Below are positions 7,683 through 16,011 of a stretch of DNA of 64,000 nt, piece after piece; positions within the stretch are counted from its first letter, which is position 1, and each line of letters begins with the position of its first letter. The stretch is from Brevibacillus fortis (GTDB lineage: Bacteria > Bacillota > Bacilli > Brevibacillales > Brevibacillaceae). Under the pieces are notes generated by a model, which saw nothing but the letters and a program-made list of their open reading frames with translations, ran no database searches and was not told where the DNA came from. The translations under genes and the position numbers were made by a program. Location of the stretch: contig NZ_PXZM01000048.1 in assembly GCF_003013395.1 (NCBI RefSeq), forward strand, positions 1 through 64,000, given 5' to 3'.

Positions 7683-9257
7683 ATGAAGAAAACGCGCATG
7701 GTCGGTTCCTTGTTGGCTCTGACATTGACGGTTAGTGTTGCGCTGACTGGATGTGGTGGTGCGAGCACGGAGCAATCCGGTTCGACGAATACAACTAGCG
7801 CAGAGGCTCCGAAAGAAGGAGGAACCCTGATTGTAGCTCGCAAGGCTCACGCCAACAATCTGGACCCGCATTTCATCTCCAATATTCCTTCGGCAAACTA
7901 CGTGTATGGAAAAGTGTATGAGAGCTTGGTTTCTCGTGATAAAAACGGCGAGTACAAGCCTACTCTAGCTACTGAATGGAAACGGCTCGATGACTTGACA
8001 TGGGAGTTTAAGCTTCGTGAGGGAGTTACGTTCCACGATGGTACACCATTTACAGCAGACGCTGTGAAAAAGACGTTCGAACGTGTACTCGATCCAAAGG
8101 TTGCATCACCGCGTGCATCCAACTTCTCCATGATCAAAGAAATCAAGATCGTGGATGACAAGACTGTACATTTTGTGCTGGAGTATCCTTTTGCACCGCT
8201 ACTCTCCATCTTGGCTAGCTCAGAGGGAAGCATCATCAGCCCGAAAGCGATCGCCGAGCACTCAGATACATTGGCGAAACAGCCTGTGGGAACCGGACCT
8301 TTCAAATTTACATCGTGGGCACCGGGTCAAGATATGAAGCTCGCAAAAAATGACACCTACTGGGGTGAAAAGCCAAAGGTAGATGAAGTTTTATATAAAG
8401 TCGTTCCAGAAGACACGACACGCGTAGCGATGATCGAGGCAGGCGAAGCGCATATCGGCGATCAGCTTCCAGTGACGGAAGTAGAGCGTGCACAGGCATC
8501 TCCTGCCATGAACATGGTACGAGCAGAAGGCTTGGGTGTGGATTACATCGGCTTTAACGTGCAGAAGAAGCCATTTGACGATGTACGTGTACGCCAAGCG
8601 GTCGCGCATGCTATCGAAAAACAAGCCATTGTACAAGGGGTATACAACAATGTAGGAACACAAGCTGTTTCCTCAATGTCGCCAAAAGTAATCGGCTACA
8701 ACCCGAATCTTCAGGATTACTCGTATGACGTCAATGCAGCAAAAGCACTGCTCGCGGAAGCAGGCTACCCGAACGGCTTCAAGACGTCCATCGTGACAGA
8801 TGACCGTAAAGAGCGTATGAACGTAGCCGAAGTCATCCAGTCACAATTGAAAGGAATCGGCATTGATTTGGAGATCAAAGTAATGGAATACGGTGCCTAT
8901 CTGGAGCACACAGACAATGGTGAGCATGCTATGTTCATCGGGGGCTGGGGCAATGCAACAGGTGATGGCGACTACAACCAGTACAACGTCTTCCACAGCA
9001 CTTCGAAAGGCAGCGCAGGTAACATGGCATTCTACAACAATCCAGAGGTAGACAAGCTGATTGAAGAAGGACGTCGTGAAAAAGATGCGCAAAAACGCAA
9101 CGAAATTTACGCTAAGCTGCAAGAAATCGAGCTGAAAGAAGTACCGATCCTTCCAATCCGCACGATTGACCATGTGGCGGTTACATCCAAGAATGTAAAC
9201 GGCTTCTGGCTGAGCCCTGTTGGCTACTTGATGCTGGATGAAGTATCGATCAACTAA
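7683..9257 (+). CDS. ABC transporter substrate-binding lipoprotein, peptide/glutathione family (paralogue 4)
   Basis: 524 residues; AGGGGG lies 10 bases before the ATG. The signal MKKTRMVGSLLALTLTVSV ends in lipobox ALTGC. SBP_bac_5 blocks are complete (NLDPHFI, FHDGTPFTADAVKKTFE, GTGPFKF, YWGEKP, PFDDVRVRQAVAHAIE). It stands alone between its own promoter array and a terminator and is separated from the other three by repeat elements. Its SIVTDDRKERMNVAEV segment groups it with paralogue 3. Substrate unknown. Confidence 0.9.
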   Translation: MKKTRMVGSLLALTLTVSVALTGCGGASTEQSGSTNTTSAEAPKEGGTLIVARKAHANNLDPHFISNIPSANYVYGKVYESLVSRDKNGEYKPTLATEWKRLDDLTWEFKLREGVTFHDGTPFTADAVKKTFERVLDPKVASPRASNFSMIKEIKIVDDKTVHFVLEYPFAPLLSILASSEGSIISPKAIAEHSDTLAKQPVGTGPFKFTSWAPGQDMKLAKNDTYWGEKPKVDEVLYKVVPEDTTRVAMIEAGEAHIGDQLPVTEVERAQASPAMNMVRAEGLGVDYIGFNVQKKPFDDVRVRQAVAHAIEKQAIVQGVYNNVGTQAVSSMSPKVIGYNPNLQDYSYDVNAAKALLAEAGYPNGFKTSIVTDDRKERMNVAEVIQSQLKGIGIDLEIKVMEYGAYLEHTDNGEHAMFIGGWGNATGDGDYNQYNVFHSTSKGSAGNMAFYNNPEVDKLIEEGRREKDAQKRNEIYAKLQEIELKEVPILPIRTIDHVAVTSKNVNGFWLSPVGYLMLDEVSIN

Positions 9258-9264
9258 CGGTGAT

Positions 9265-9298
9265 AGAAGGGATGGCGTTTGTCGCTGTCCCTTCTTTC
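9265..9298 (+). terminator. Terminator after paralogue 4
   Basis: Perfect stem AGAAGGGA (9265-9272) with TCCCTTCT (9288-9295), then a short T-rich tail. Confidence 0.55.
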
Positions 9299-9383
9299 GT
9301 CCATAGAGAGGAATTCACGTTCTGGACCGGGAATGTAACTTGGGGAAAGAAATGCCCAAGAGACAAGTCATGGGGTGGAAAAC

Positions 9384-10013
9384 ATGCAGGAAGAGCAGCT
9401 AGACATATTTGACGAAGCAGGACAGCACATCGGAGTAGAAGCGCGTAGCGAAGTACACCGCTTGGGGCTGTGGCACCAAACCTTTCATTGCTGGATTTAT
9501 CGTGTAGTAGACAAACAGATCGAATTATTGTTCCAAAAAAGACATCCACAAAAGGATACTTGTCCGAATTTGCTCGACATTACCTCTGCCGGTCATCTTC
9601 TCGCTTCGGAACAGCCATGTGACGGCGTGCGGGAGTTGGAGGAGGAACTGGGGTTGTCCGTGAGCTTTGAGGAACTGGACAAGCTAGGCGTGATTCGTGA
9701 TGTAATGGTTGCCCCCTCTATTATCGATAAGGAAATGTGCCATACATTTTTGTATGAATGCGATCAGCCATTACGCGAATACCGTGTACAGGAAGAAGAA
9801 GTCACTGGGCTGTTTTGGGTCAGGCTGCATGAGCTAGAGCAGTTGTTTGCGGGCGAGCTTGGGCAGATGACGGTGAATGGATTTTTGCTAACGGAAAATG
9901 GTGAGCAAAACAATACAGCGATGATCGCGGAAAAAGCTGACTTTGTTTCACATGAAGTGCATTATTACCAGCAGGTGTTTGCAGCAGTGAAACTACGCGC
10001 AGCCAATCGATAA
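9384..10013 (+). CDS. NUDIX hydrolase (isopentenyl-diphosphate-isomerase-like subgroup)
   Basis: About 209 residues. The ATG at 9384 has TGGGGTGG five bases upstream, better placed than for the GTG at 9375. A NUDIX box is visible as GHLLASE-QPCDGV-RELEEELGL around residues 72-92, with one residue fewer than the usual spacing between the first Glu and the REL block. WHQTFHCWIY and QKRHPQKDTCPNLLDITSAGH resemble the IPP-isomerase-like members (YfcD type). It probably hydrolyses a nucleoside diphosphate derivative; the substrate is not predictable. Monocistronic, followed by a strong terminator. Confidence 0.8.
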   Translation: MQEEQLDIFDEAGQHIGVEARSEVHRLGLWHQTFHCWIYRVVDKQIELLFQKRHPQKDTCPNLLDITSAGHLLASEQPCDGVRELEEELGLSVSFEELDKLGVIRDVMVAPSIIDKEMCHTFLYECDQPLREYRVQEEEVTGLFWVRLHELEQLFAGELGQMTVNGFLLTENGEQNNTAMIAEKADFVSHEVHYYQQVFAAVKLRAANR

Positions 10014-10033
10014 CCCTGATCGGAAAAACAATG

Positions 10034-10064
10034 CCTCGCTTGTCATCGACAAGACGAGGTTTTT
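10034..10064 (+). terminator. Terminator after the NUDIX gene
   Basis: CCTCG-CTTGTC-ATC-GACAAG-A-CGAGG stem (10034-10059) followed by TTTTT. Confidence 0.75.
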
Positions 10065-10168
10065 CGTTGGGCAGGAAAGAGTGGCGAAAATACGTTCTCT
10101 CATGTGATATACTAGACAATGCTTTTTCGCTGATCGCGATCATGCGTAGATAGAGAGAGGAGATCGAG

Positions 10169-11605
10169 ATGAGACTACAGATTATGATTGCACTAATGCT
10201 CTCGACATTCCTTGCTGCGATGGAAGGAACGATTGTGAGTACAGCGGTACCACGCATTACGAGTGATTTGGCAGGCTTTGAACAGGTGAGCTGGGTATAC
10301 GCCATCTACATGCTTGCCACAGCCGTATCTGCCCCCATCTACGGTAAGCTGGCTGATTTATTTGGCCGAAAAAACGTTTTGTTAATCGGGATTGGCATCT
10401 TTTTGTTAGGTTCTACGCTCTGTGGAGTGGCGACGTCGATGTGGCAGCTCATCGTTTTCCGTGCCATCCAAGGCTTGGGTGCAGGTTCAGTCATGCCAAT
10501 CACAATGACCATCATCGGCGATTTGTACACCGAGCAGACTGCCAGAGCAAAAGCGCAGGGCTGGATTAGCGCTGTATGGGGACTTTCCGGTGTGGCAGGT
10601 CCGCTGGTCGGAGGATTTTTGGTCGATACACTGACGTGGCGTTATATCTTTTTTCTTAACTTGCCGTTTGGGCTTGTATCGTTTTTCATGCTCGTCTTTT
10701 TGTACAAGGAGAAGCTCGCTGTCAAAGAAAAGCGCCATATCGATTATCCGGGCGCGCTTATTTTTTCGATCGGGACCATCGCCTTGTTATATGCGCTGTT
10801 AACAGGTAGCCAGAATCAATCATGGACCAGTCCGGTGACGATTTCCTTGATCGTATTTGCTTTGGTGACCTATCTGCTGTTTGTATCGGTAGAGAAGAAA
10901 TCGGCTGAGCCGCTGATTCCCCTTTCGCTTTTTACCAATCGAAACGTGACCATGATCAATCTGCTGACGCTCTTGACCAACGGAATTGTCATCAGCATGG
11001 TGGTTTACTTGCCGATCTGGAGCCAGGGAGTCTTGGGAGAAAGCGCGACAATGGCCGGTTTTGTCTTGACACCGATGCCGGTTTGCTGGACGATTGGCTC
11101 TATCCTTGCCGGGAACATGTTAGGCAAGCTGCGAGCTGAACAGTTGTTTATCGCAGGGACAGCCGTTTTGACGGTAGCGACAACATTGTTAACGATATTG
11201 TCCACCCAGTCAGCGGGATACCTCATTTATGTGGCTGTAGGCTTAATTGGTTTGGGAATGGGGCTCATTTCCCCGATCATCATGGTAAAAATTCAATCGT
11301 CCGTTGAAGTCGATAAAAGGGGGACTGCGGTTGCCCTCAATACGTTCACGGGTACATTTAGCCAAACATTCGGGGCAGCCGTATTCGGAATGTTGTTCAA
11401 TATGGTGACTGTAGCAAGTGGTCATACGAATTTAGGGGCCTCGTTTGAACACGGATCGATCCCATTGGCACAGCTGGCACAGATCCGAGACTTATTGGCT
11501 AGCGGTGTTCACGTGGTCTTCACAGGTACGTTAGTGCTTGCGATAGCCAGCTTTGTTCTGACGCTTGTGATCGCAAAAGGAAACCGAGTCAAACAGACAC
11601 ACTAA
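10169..11605 (+). CDS. MFS drug:H+ antiporter, EmrB/QacA (DHA2) family
   Basis: 478-residue membrane protein with about 14 predicted hydrophobic segments. MFS motif A appears as GKLADLFGRKNVLL between TM2 and TM3, and antiporter motif C as GVAGPLVGGFL in TM5. GAGAGGAG precedes the ATG at the usual distance. The family exports lipophilic cations, dyes and antibiotics with proton influx. There is no regulator next to it and it is flanked by terminators, so it is likely a single-gene unit. Confidence 0.88.
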   Translation: MRLQIMIALMLSTFLAAMEGTIVSTAVPRITSDLAGFEQVSWVYAIYMLATAVSAPIYGKLADLFGRKNVLLIGIGIFLLGSTLCGVATSMWQLIVFRAIQGLGAGSVMPITMTIIGDLYTEQTARAKAQGWISAVWGLSGVAGPLVGGFLVDTLTWRYIFFLNLPFGLVSFFMLVFLYKEKLAVKEKRHIDYPGALIFSIGTIALLYALLTGSQNQSWTSPVTISLIVFALVTYLLFVSVEKKSAEPLIPLSLFTNRNVTMINLLTLLTNGIVISMVVYLPIWSQGVLGESATMAGFVLTPMPVCWTIGSILAGNMLGKLRAEQLFIAGTAVLTVATTLLTILSTQSAGYLIYVAVGLIGLGMGLISPIIMVKIQSSVEVDKRGTAVALNTFTGTFSQTFGAAVFGMLFNMVTVASGHTNLGASFEHGSIPLAQLAQIRDLLASGVHVVFTGTLVLAIASFVLTLVIAKGNRVKQTH

Positions 11606-11612
11606 TTCGAAG

Positions 11613-11638
11613 ACGTCCGCCGAGTGCGGGCGTTTTTC
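11613..11638 (+). terminator. Terminator after the MFS gene
   Basis: ACGTCCGC-CGAGT-GCGGGCGT stem with one wobble pair followed by five Ts. Confidence 0.7.
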
Positions 11639-11752
11639 TAATAAATGGTTACAGATTTCCAAAAAATACAAACTTCATATTGCCAGTTGTGACATTCATC
11701 GATACTATTTTCCTAGATGCCCAATTTCTTGCGGACAGGAGTGCATGAGACG

Positions 11753-13003
11753 ATGGAGGAGATTCGCCCGGTTTCAATTGACGATATCGATGAGGTCGTT
11801 AGGATTGCAGCGATGAGCTACCCTGGAAGCAATCTACTGGGTGCAGAGAGCAGACAGCGATTTGCCGAACGCGTAAAGGAGACGATCGAAAACGACCCAC
11901 ACGTCAGCTACCACGGATGCTACCGTGATGGACGACTAGTGGGGATTATGAAATGGTACGATTTTCTCATGAATGTCCACGGTACACCGCTTTTGACTGG
12001 CGGGATTGGGATGGTCGCCGTAGACCTTTTGCATAAAAAGGAAAAAGTGGCCATGTCGATGCTGCGAGGTTTTCTTTCCAGCTATCGGGAGCGGGGACTC
12101 GCACTGGTCTCACTCTATCCGTTTCGTGTTGATTTTTACAAGCAAATGGGTTTTGGAATAGGGACCAAGGTTCACCAATACAAGTTCAAGCCGTCCAGCC
12201 TGCCGTATGTAGGCAAGGACAAAATCGTCTATATAGGAAAAGAGGATAAGGAAGAACTGTCAGCTTGCTATCATCGCATCGCCCGTCAAGCGCACGGCAT
12301 GATTAAGCGAACAGATCGAGACTGGGACAGACTCCTCGATGGTCCTGAATTGATTACTGTCGGCTACAAAAAGGAGGAGAGACTAGGCGGCTATCTCGCT
12401 TTCCAGTTCCAGAGAGCCCATGAAGAAAACAAACTCTTCAACAACATAGAAGTAAGAGAGCTTCAGTATGAGAGCCGCGAAGCACTTTTACAACTGCTTT
12501 CTTTCCTGCGCAGCCAGGCCGATCAGATTCAACGGATCGAGTTCACGACGCCGGACGATGATTTTCACTTGTTGCTCTCTGATCCGGGTAATGGAACGGA
12601 TTTGCTGTTGTGGAGCATTTATCATGAGAGCCATGTATCTGGAGTCGGGTTGATGTATCGGATCATTGATGTGCCGGGATTTTTCCGTCAGCTGACCCAT
12701 CACCAATTTGGTTCGGAAACGGTAAATGTAAACCTGACGATCCGCGATTCGTTTCTACCTGAGAACGAAGGAACATGGCTCATCAAGTTTGTCGATGGAC
12801 GTCCGGTACTAGGGGAGACAGTGGAGACTGATGTCTCGGTGCAGCTAGATATTGCGGATTTTTCTTCGCTCGTGATGGGGGTAGTAACTGCCCGCAAGCT
12901 GTATCAATACGGCCAATTGGAGCTGGATGTCCCAGAAAAGCTTCCTGTTTTGGATAGGCTGTTTGCTGTTCCCGAGAAGCCGCGAAGTGTGACTACCTTC
13001 TAG
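11753..13003 (+). CDS. Eis-like GNAT N-acetyltransferase with SCP2-type C-terminal domain
   Basis: About 416 residues. The ATG at 11753 is preferred because AGGAG lies 11 bases upstream; an ATG at 11717 in the same frame has no ribosome site. The first third is a GNAT fold with the acetyl-CoA-binding strand-loop GGIGMVAVDLLHKKEKVAM and YPFRVDFYKQMGF. A second GNAT-like half and a C-terminal sterol-carrier-like domain follow, as in Eis. Eis homologues acetylate amines on aminoglycosides or peptides; the native substrate here is unknown. Confidence 0.82.
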   Translation: MEEIRPVSIDDIDEVVRIAAMSYPGSNLLGAESRQRFAERVKETIENDPHVSYHGCYRDGRLVGIMKWYDFLMNVHGTPLLTGGIGMVAVDLLHKKEKVAMSMLRGFLSSYRERGLALVSLYPFRVDFYKQMGFGIGTKVHQYKFKPSSLPYVGKDKIVYIGKEDKEELSACYHRIARQAHGMIKRTDRDWDRLLDGPELITVGYKKEERLGGYLAFQFQRAHEENKLFNNIEVRELQYESREALLQLLSFLRSQADQIQRIEFTTPDDDFHLLLSDPGNGTDLLLWSIYHESHVSGVGLMYRIIDVPGFFRQLTHHQFGSETVNVNLTIRDSFLPENEGTWLIKFVDGRPVLGETVETDVSVQLDIADFSSLVMGVVTARKLYQYGQLELDVPEKLPVLDRLFAVPEKPRSVTTF

Positions 13004-13093
13004 AAAAGAGGGTTTGTCACGTTTTTGACACATTTGGTTATCTTATTTTGCTTCCTCCCATATGTTGTTAGTAAATGGGAGGAGGCAGGTTTT

Positions 13094-13267
13094 ATGATCT
13101 TTCTTACACTAGTTATCTTTTTTGCGTTTCTTTTGATTGTTTGGGTGGTCGTCAGACTCCTCTTCCGGCTGAAAAAGCATGATTCCATCACACATGATGA
13201 GAGAGAATTATGGAATCGCTTTCAGGTGAAAGAGCGGGAGATGAGATACCGAAAGCCCAAAAAATAA
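13094..13267 (+). CDS. Small single-span membrane protein of unknown function
   Basis: 57 residues from the ATG at 13094, which has GGGAGGAGG about 7-15 bases upstream. Residues 2-24 are one strongly hydrophobic segment, followed by a basic and charged tail (RLKKHDS, ERELWNRFQVKEREMRYRKPKK). Topology is probably N-out/C-in. Not recognised as a named family. It is followed directly by a terminator. Confidence 0.6.
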   Translation: MIFLTLVIFFAFLLIVWVVVRLLFRLKKHDSITHDERELWNRFQVKEREMRYRKPKK

Positions 13268-13269
13268 AA

Positions 13270-13304
13270 AGAAAGGCGCCAAGGTGACGGGCGCTCTTTC
13301 TTTT
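13270..13304 (+). terminator. Terminator after the small membrane protein gene
   Basis: GAAAGGCGCC pairs with GGGCGCTCTTTC (one bulge), followed by TTTT. Confidence 0.65.
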
Positions 13305-13344
13305 GCGTGTTACCCACTATGAGAAGAGAAAGAAGGAGAAGACA

Positions 13345-13821
13345 ATGCCAGGTAGATCAGAGGGGCATCAACGTGAATTTTTTCGCTTACGTCTAGAATA
13401 TGCCCTCTGTGCAGACATGACTATTGTGCTGATCAAAGGGAAAACCATGGAGATTGGGAGCACACAGGTATTGATCGAGGATATCGGAGCAGGTGGACTT
13501 CGTTTTCTCTCTCATCTTAAAATGCCAGCCAATGACCAGCTCGTTCTGCAGTTTGCGACGGAATTGTGCGGAGAGGCTCTGAAAATGTACGGCCACGTAG
13601 TTCGCACGATTCCGTGGGAAACGGACTATTACGAATACGCTGTACGGTTTACGATGGAAGAGGAACAGCATCTGGAGATTAATCGCTTGGTAAACCGCTT
13701 GGCGATCCGCTATCGGCAGAAACGGACAGCAACAGAAGGTCGTTTCTATAAAGGTGATCGCCTGGCATTTTTAAAAGAGTTGGCTCAAGCAAGTCTTGCG
13801 ATGCGAGCCAGTGAAGCATAG
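13345..13821 (+). CDS. PilZ-domain protein (possible c-di-GMP receptor)
   Basis: 158 residues from the ATG at 13345 (AAGGAG 8 bases upstream). The PilZ signature is visible as REFFR (RxxxR) near residue 10 and EDIGAGGLRF near residue 48, where the usual (D/N)xSxxG has Gly in place of Ser. The rest reads as a beta barrel (LVLQFATELCG, MYGHVVRTI, YEYAVRF) and a C-terminal helix. It lacks a separate N-terminal YcgR domain. Proteins of this kind bind c-di-GMP and affect motility or surface behaviour; the Ser-to-Gly change leaves binding uncertain. Confidence 0.75.
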   Translation: MPGRSEGHQREFFRLRLEYALCADMTIVLIKGKTMEIGSTQVLIEDIGAGGLRFLSHLKMPANDQLVLQFATELCGEALKMYGHVVRTIPWETDYYEYAVRFTMEEEQHLEINRLVNRLAIRYRQKRTATEGRFYKGDRLAFLKELAQASLAMRASEA

Positions 13822-13823
13822 AC

Positions 13824-13868
13824 AAAAAGGCTTTCTGTTGTGCGAATACACAACGGGGAGCTTTTTTG
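13824..13868 (+). terminator. Terminator after the PilZ gene
   Basis: AAAAAGGCT...GTTGTG-CGAATA-CACAAC...AGCTTTTTT forms an interrupted stem ending in a T-run. Confidence 0.6.
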
Positions 13869-13937
13869 TTTGACATAAAATAAACGAAATGATAAATTAT
13901 CTATAATAAATCAAACGAATAAAGGCTGTGTTTATAT

Positions 13938-15080
13938 ATGAGTCTTCATGAAGCATTTTGGAGCGCTTCCCTTCAAGAATGGAAGCAGGGTTACATCGAA
14001 CAAGACGAACAGTTTATGTGTTTGCTCTGTGGTGAACAGGTGGAGAAAGGGATTATTTATCCAGTGGAGGGAGTCCTGTACGAAGCGTCCCGCTTTATGC
14101 GCCATCACATCGAGGCTGCGCACGGCTCTGTCTTTACTCATCTGAGCCAGTTGGATAAACGATTGACGGGCTTGTCTGATCATCAGGTTAACTTGCTTCG
14201 TCTCTTTTATCAGGGCAAGACAGACGCCGAGGTTCAAAATGAAATGGGGATCGGTAGTGCATCTACGATCCGTAATCACCGCTTTGCACTCAAGGAAAAA
14301 GAACGTCAGGCCAAGGTGTTCCTGGTCCTGATGGAGTTACTGCATGAAGCGGATAAAAATCAATCGTCTAATGATGCCAAATCAAGCAAGCAAAAGAATT
14401 CCTCGAAAGAGGGCGATATCGCAGAGTATGCCGCGATCGTAAAGAGATTCTTGCCGAATGGATTATCAGGTCGATTGGAGCGATTCCCGCGCAAACAAAA
14501 GCATAAACTCATCCTACTCGAAGAGATTTCCAAAAAATTTGAGCTCGATCGTTTCTACACCGAGCGGGAAGTGAATGAGATCTTGGAAGGTCTCTACGAC
14601 GATTATGTGACCTTGCGTAGATATTTAGTCGATGTTGGATTGATGGATAGACAGGCTGACGGCAGTCAATATTGGCGGATCGCTGTGGAAAATGAAGGAG
14701 AGGAACGGGAGGCGCAACAGATGGATCGCAAGCAAGAGCTCAAGCAGATGTACAAAGAAGTAGAAATCGATGCAGGTGTTTATCAAATCAAGAACAAGCA
14801 AAATGACAAAGTTTTCATCGCCAGCACGAATAACCTAAGAACGATCAACGGTAGAAAGTTTATGCTTCAGCATGGCTCGCATCCTAATCGTGAGTTGCAA
14901 AAAGACTGGGATAAATACGGTTCGGACGCTTTTGACATCGAAGTACTAGAGAAAGTTGAGAAGAAAGACCATCCGTATTTTGATGTGAAGGATGCACTGG
15001 AAAAACTCCAAGATAAATGGATGGAAAAGCTGGCGCCATATGGTGATCGAGGCTATCACGTACAAAAAGATCCGTCCTAG
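13938..15080 (+). CDS. Composite regulator: zinc-finger-like, HTH, DUF2087 and degenerate GIY-YIG domains
   Basis: 380 residues in at least four parts. Residues 28-62 hold Cys28-x2-Cys31 and His56/57...His62, a C2H2-like pattern. Residues 76-125 are a LuxR-like helix-turn-helix (LSDHQVNLLRLFYQGKTDAE, GSASTIRNHRFALKEKE). Residues 158-240 match DUF2087 (FPRKQKHKLILLEEISKKF, YTEREVNEIL, VTLRRYLVDVGLMDR). Residues 270-375 resemble GIY-YIG nucleases but GIY reads GVY and YIG reads FIA, so catalysis is doubtful. I recall similar DUF2087/GIY-YIG fusions in Bacilli, annotated without function. A DNA-binding regulator is the best guess. Its stop codon overlaps that of the convergent gene at 15077. Confidence 0.75.
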   Translation: MSLHEAFWSASLQEWKQGYIEQDEQFMCLLCGEQVEKGIIYPVEGVLYEASRFMRHHIEAAHGSVFTHLSQLDKRLTGLSDHQVNLLRLFYQGKTDAEVQNEMGIGSASTIRNHRFALKEKERQAKVFLVLMELLHEADKNQSSNDAKSSKQKNSSKEGDIAEYAAIVKRFLPNGLSGRLERFPRKQKHKLILLEEISKKFELDRFYTEREVNEILEGLYDDYVTLRRYLVDVGLMDRQADGSQYWRIAVENEGEEREAQQMDRKQELKQMYKEVEIDAGVYQIKNKQNDKVFIASTNNLRTINGRKFMLQHGSHPNRELQKDWDKYGSDAFDIEVLEKVEKKDHPYFDVKDALEKLQDKWMEKLAPYGDRGYHVQKDPS

Positions 15081-15394
15081 TCTCGTCCATTATCCAGCAT
15101 GTGGAAGCGCTCCAAGTGATCCCACAAGCCTTCCTTTTGCAAAATCTGGATTTGTTTTTCGCCAAGTAAATCAAAGTGCGGAAAGGGTGCACGGTTATGA
15201 ATGTAGACAGGATCGAGTCCGTTGGCAAGGCACCAGTCTGTCAGTAACGAATAATTGGCACATCCTACTTTTGTAACGGTTTTGATCCCGGGAAACCGGG
15301 GGTCTAGCCAGTAGTGGGTGAGAAATGCCAATTCGCCTCGACTAACGGCTTGCTTCCAGCGGTTTAGTTCGTCTCGTGTAATCCCAAATGCCAC
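15077..15394 (-). CDS. Conserved small protein of unknown function (possibly YneQ-like)
   Basis: 105 residues, starting at a GTG with GAGGAA just upstream on the minus strand. The sequence is soluble and well composed (ITRDELNRWKQAVSRGELAF, PHFDLLGEKQIQILQKEGLW). It resembles by memory the small Bacillus protein YneQ, for which no function is known to me. It overlaps by two bases, at the stop codons, with the convergent DUF2087 gene, and lies downstream of the gerQ terminator, so it probably has its own promoter. Confidence 0.6.
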   Translation of the reverse strand: MAFGITRDELNRWKQAVSRGELAFLTHYWLDPRFPGIKTVTKVGCANYSLLTDWCLANGLDPVYIHNRAPFPHFDLLGEKQIQILQKEGLWDHLERFHMLDNGRD

Positions 15395-15461
15395 TCTTCC
15401 TCATCCTTTGCATAGCGGTCGCGTATCTACCTCATTAATAGCATGGAATCGTATATACGTC

Positions 15462-15508
15462 AAAAAGACAGTTCTCCCCGGGGATAGCCCTTCGGAAACT
15501 GTCTTTTT
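15462..15508 (-). terminator. Terminator of the cwlJ-gerQ operon
   Basis: Perfect 12-bp stem AAAAAGACAGTT (15462-15473) and AACTGTCTTTTT (15497-15508), just downstream of gerQ on the minus strand. The flanking A and T tracts would let it work in both directions. Confidence 0.8.
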
Positions 15509-15520
15509 GTGCTTGGTGGC

Positions 15521-15979
15521 TTACCGCACGCCTGTTGGAAGCGGAGGCGCGATGTAATTCAACTCTTCGTCCGCGGTGATATAATCGGTGTTGACCATGA
15601 GGAGCAAATAGCGCTTGCCTGTTTGCGGATCGCTAAGAATAATGTGGTCTCGGCCAGCTGTCTCGAGGACGCCACGGAAAATTTTTGCGTTCCATTGGCT
15701 ATTGTTTTCAAACGTTTGGTACACCGTAATGACTTTGCCTCGATTCAGGCGAAGGATGTTTTCGATGTATGATTCTTCTATTACTTGCCCTGGAGTAATG
15801 GGTGTTCCCGGAATCCAGGCTCCGCTTGGTTGCATCGGAACCAGTTGAGGTTGTTGCTGCTGAATCATCTGTTGTTGTTGCTGTTGCTGAGGCATGCCGT
15901 ATGGATACTGTGCGGATGGGTACATGTCGTAGCCGTATTGTTGTTGAGGGTAACCAGTGTAAGGAATTTGTTGACTCAT
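15521..15979 (-). CDS. gerQ: Spore coat/inner protein GerQ
   Basis: 152 residues. The C-terminal half is the conserved GerQ domain (SYIENILRLNRGKVITVYQT, WNAKIFRGVLETAGRDHIIL, SDPQTGKRYLLLMVNTDYIT). The N-terminal 55 residues are rich in Gln, Tyr and Pro, including a run of seven Gln. In B. subtilis GerQ is needed to place CwlJ in the spore and is cross-linked by the transglutaminase Tgl. AAAGGAG lies about 9 bases before the ATG. It follows cwlJ by 32 bp in one operon. The N-terminal region has no Lys, unlike the cross-linking region described for B. subtilis. Confidence 0.93.
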   Translation of the reverse strand: MSQQIPYTGYPQQQYGYDMYPSAQYPYGMPQQQQQQQMIQQQQPQLVPMQPSGAWIPGTPITPGQVIEESYIENILRLNRGKVITVYQTFENNSQWNAKIFRGVLETAGRDHIILSDPQTGKRYLLLMVNTDYITADEELNYIAPPLPTGVR

Positions 15980-16011
15980 GATGAACTCTCTCCTTTATCT
16001 ATCTAATCCTT

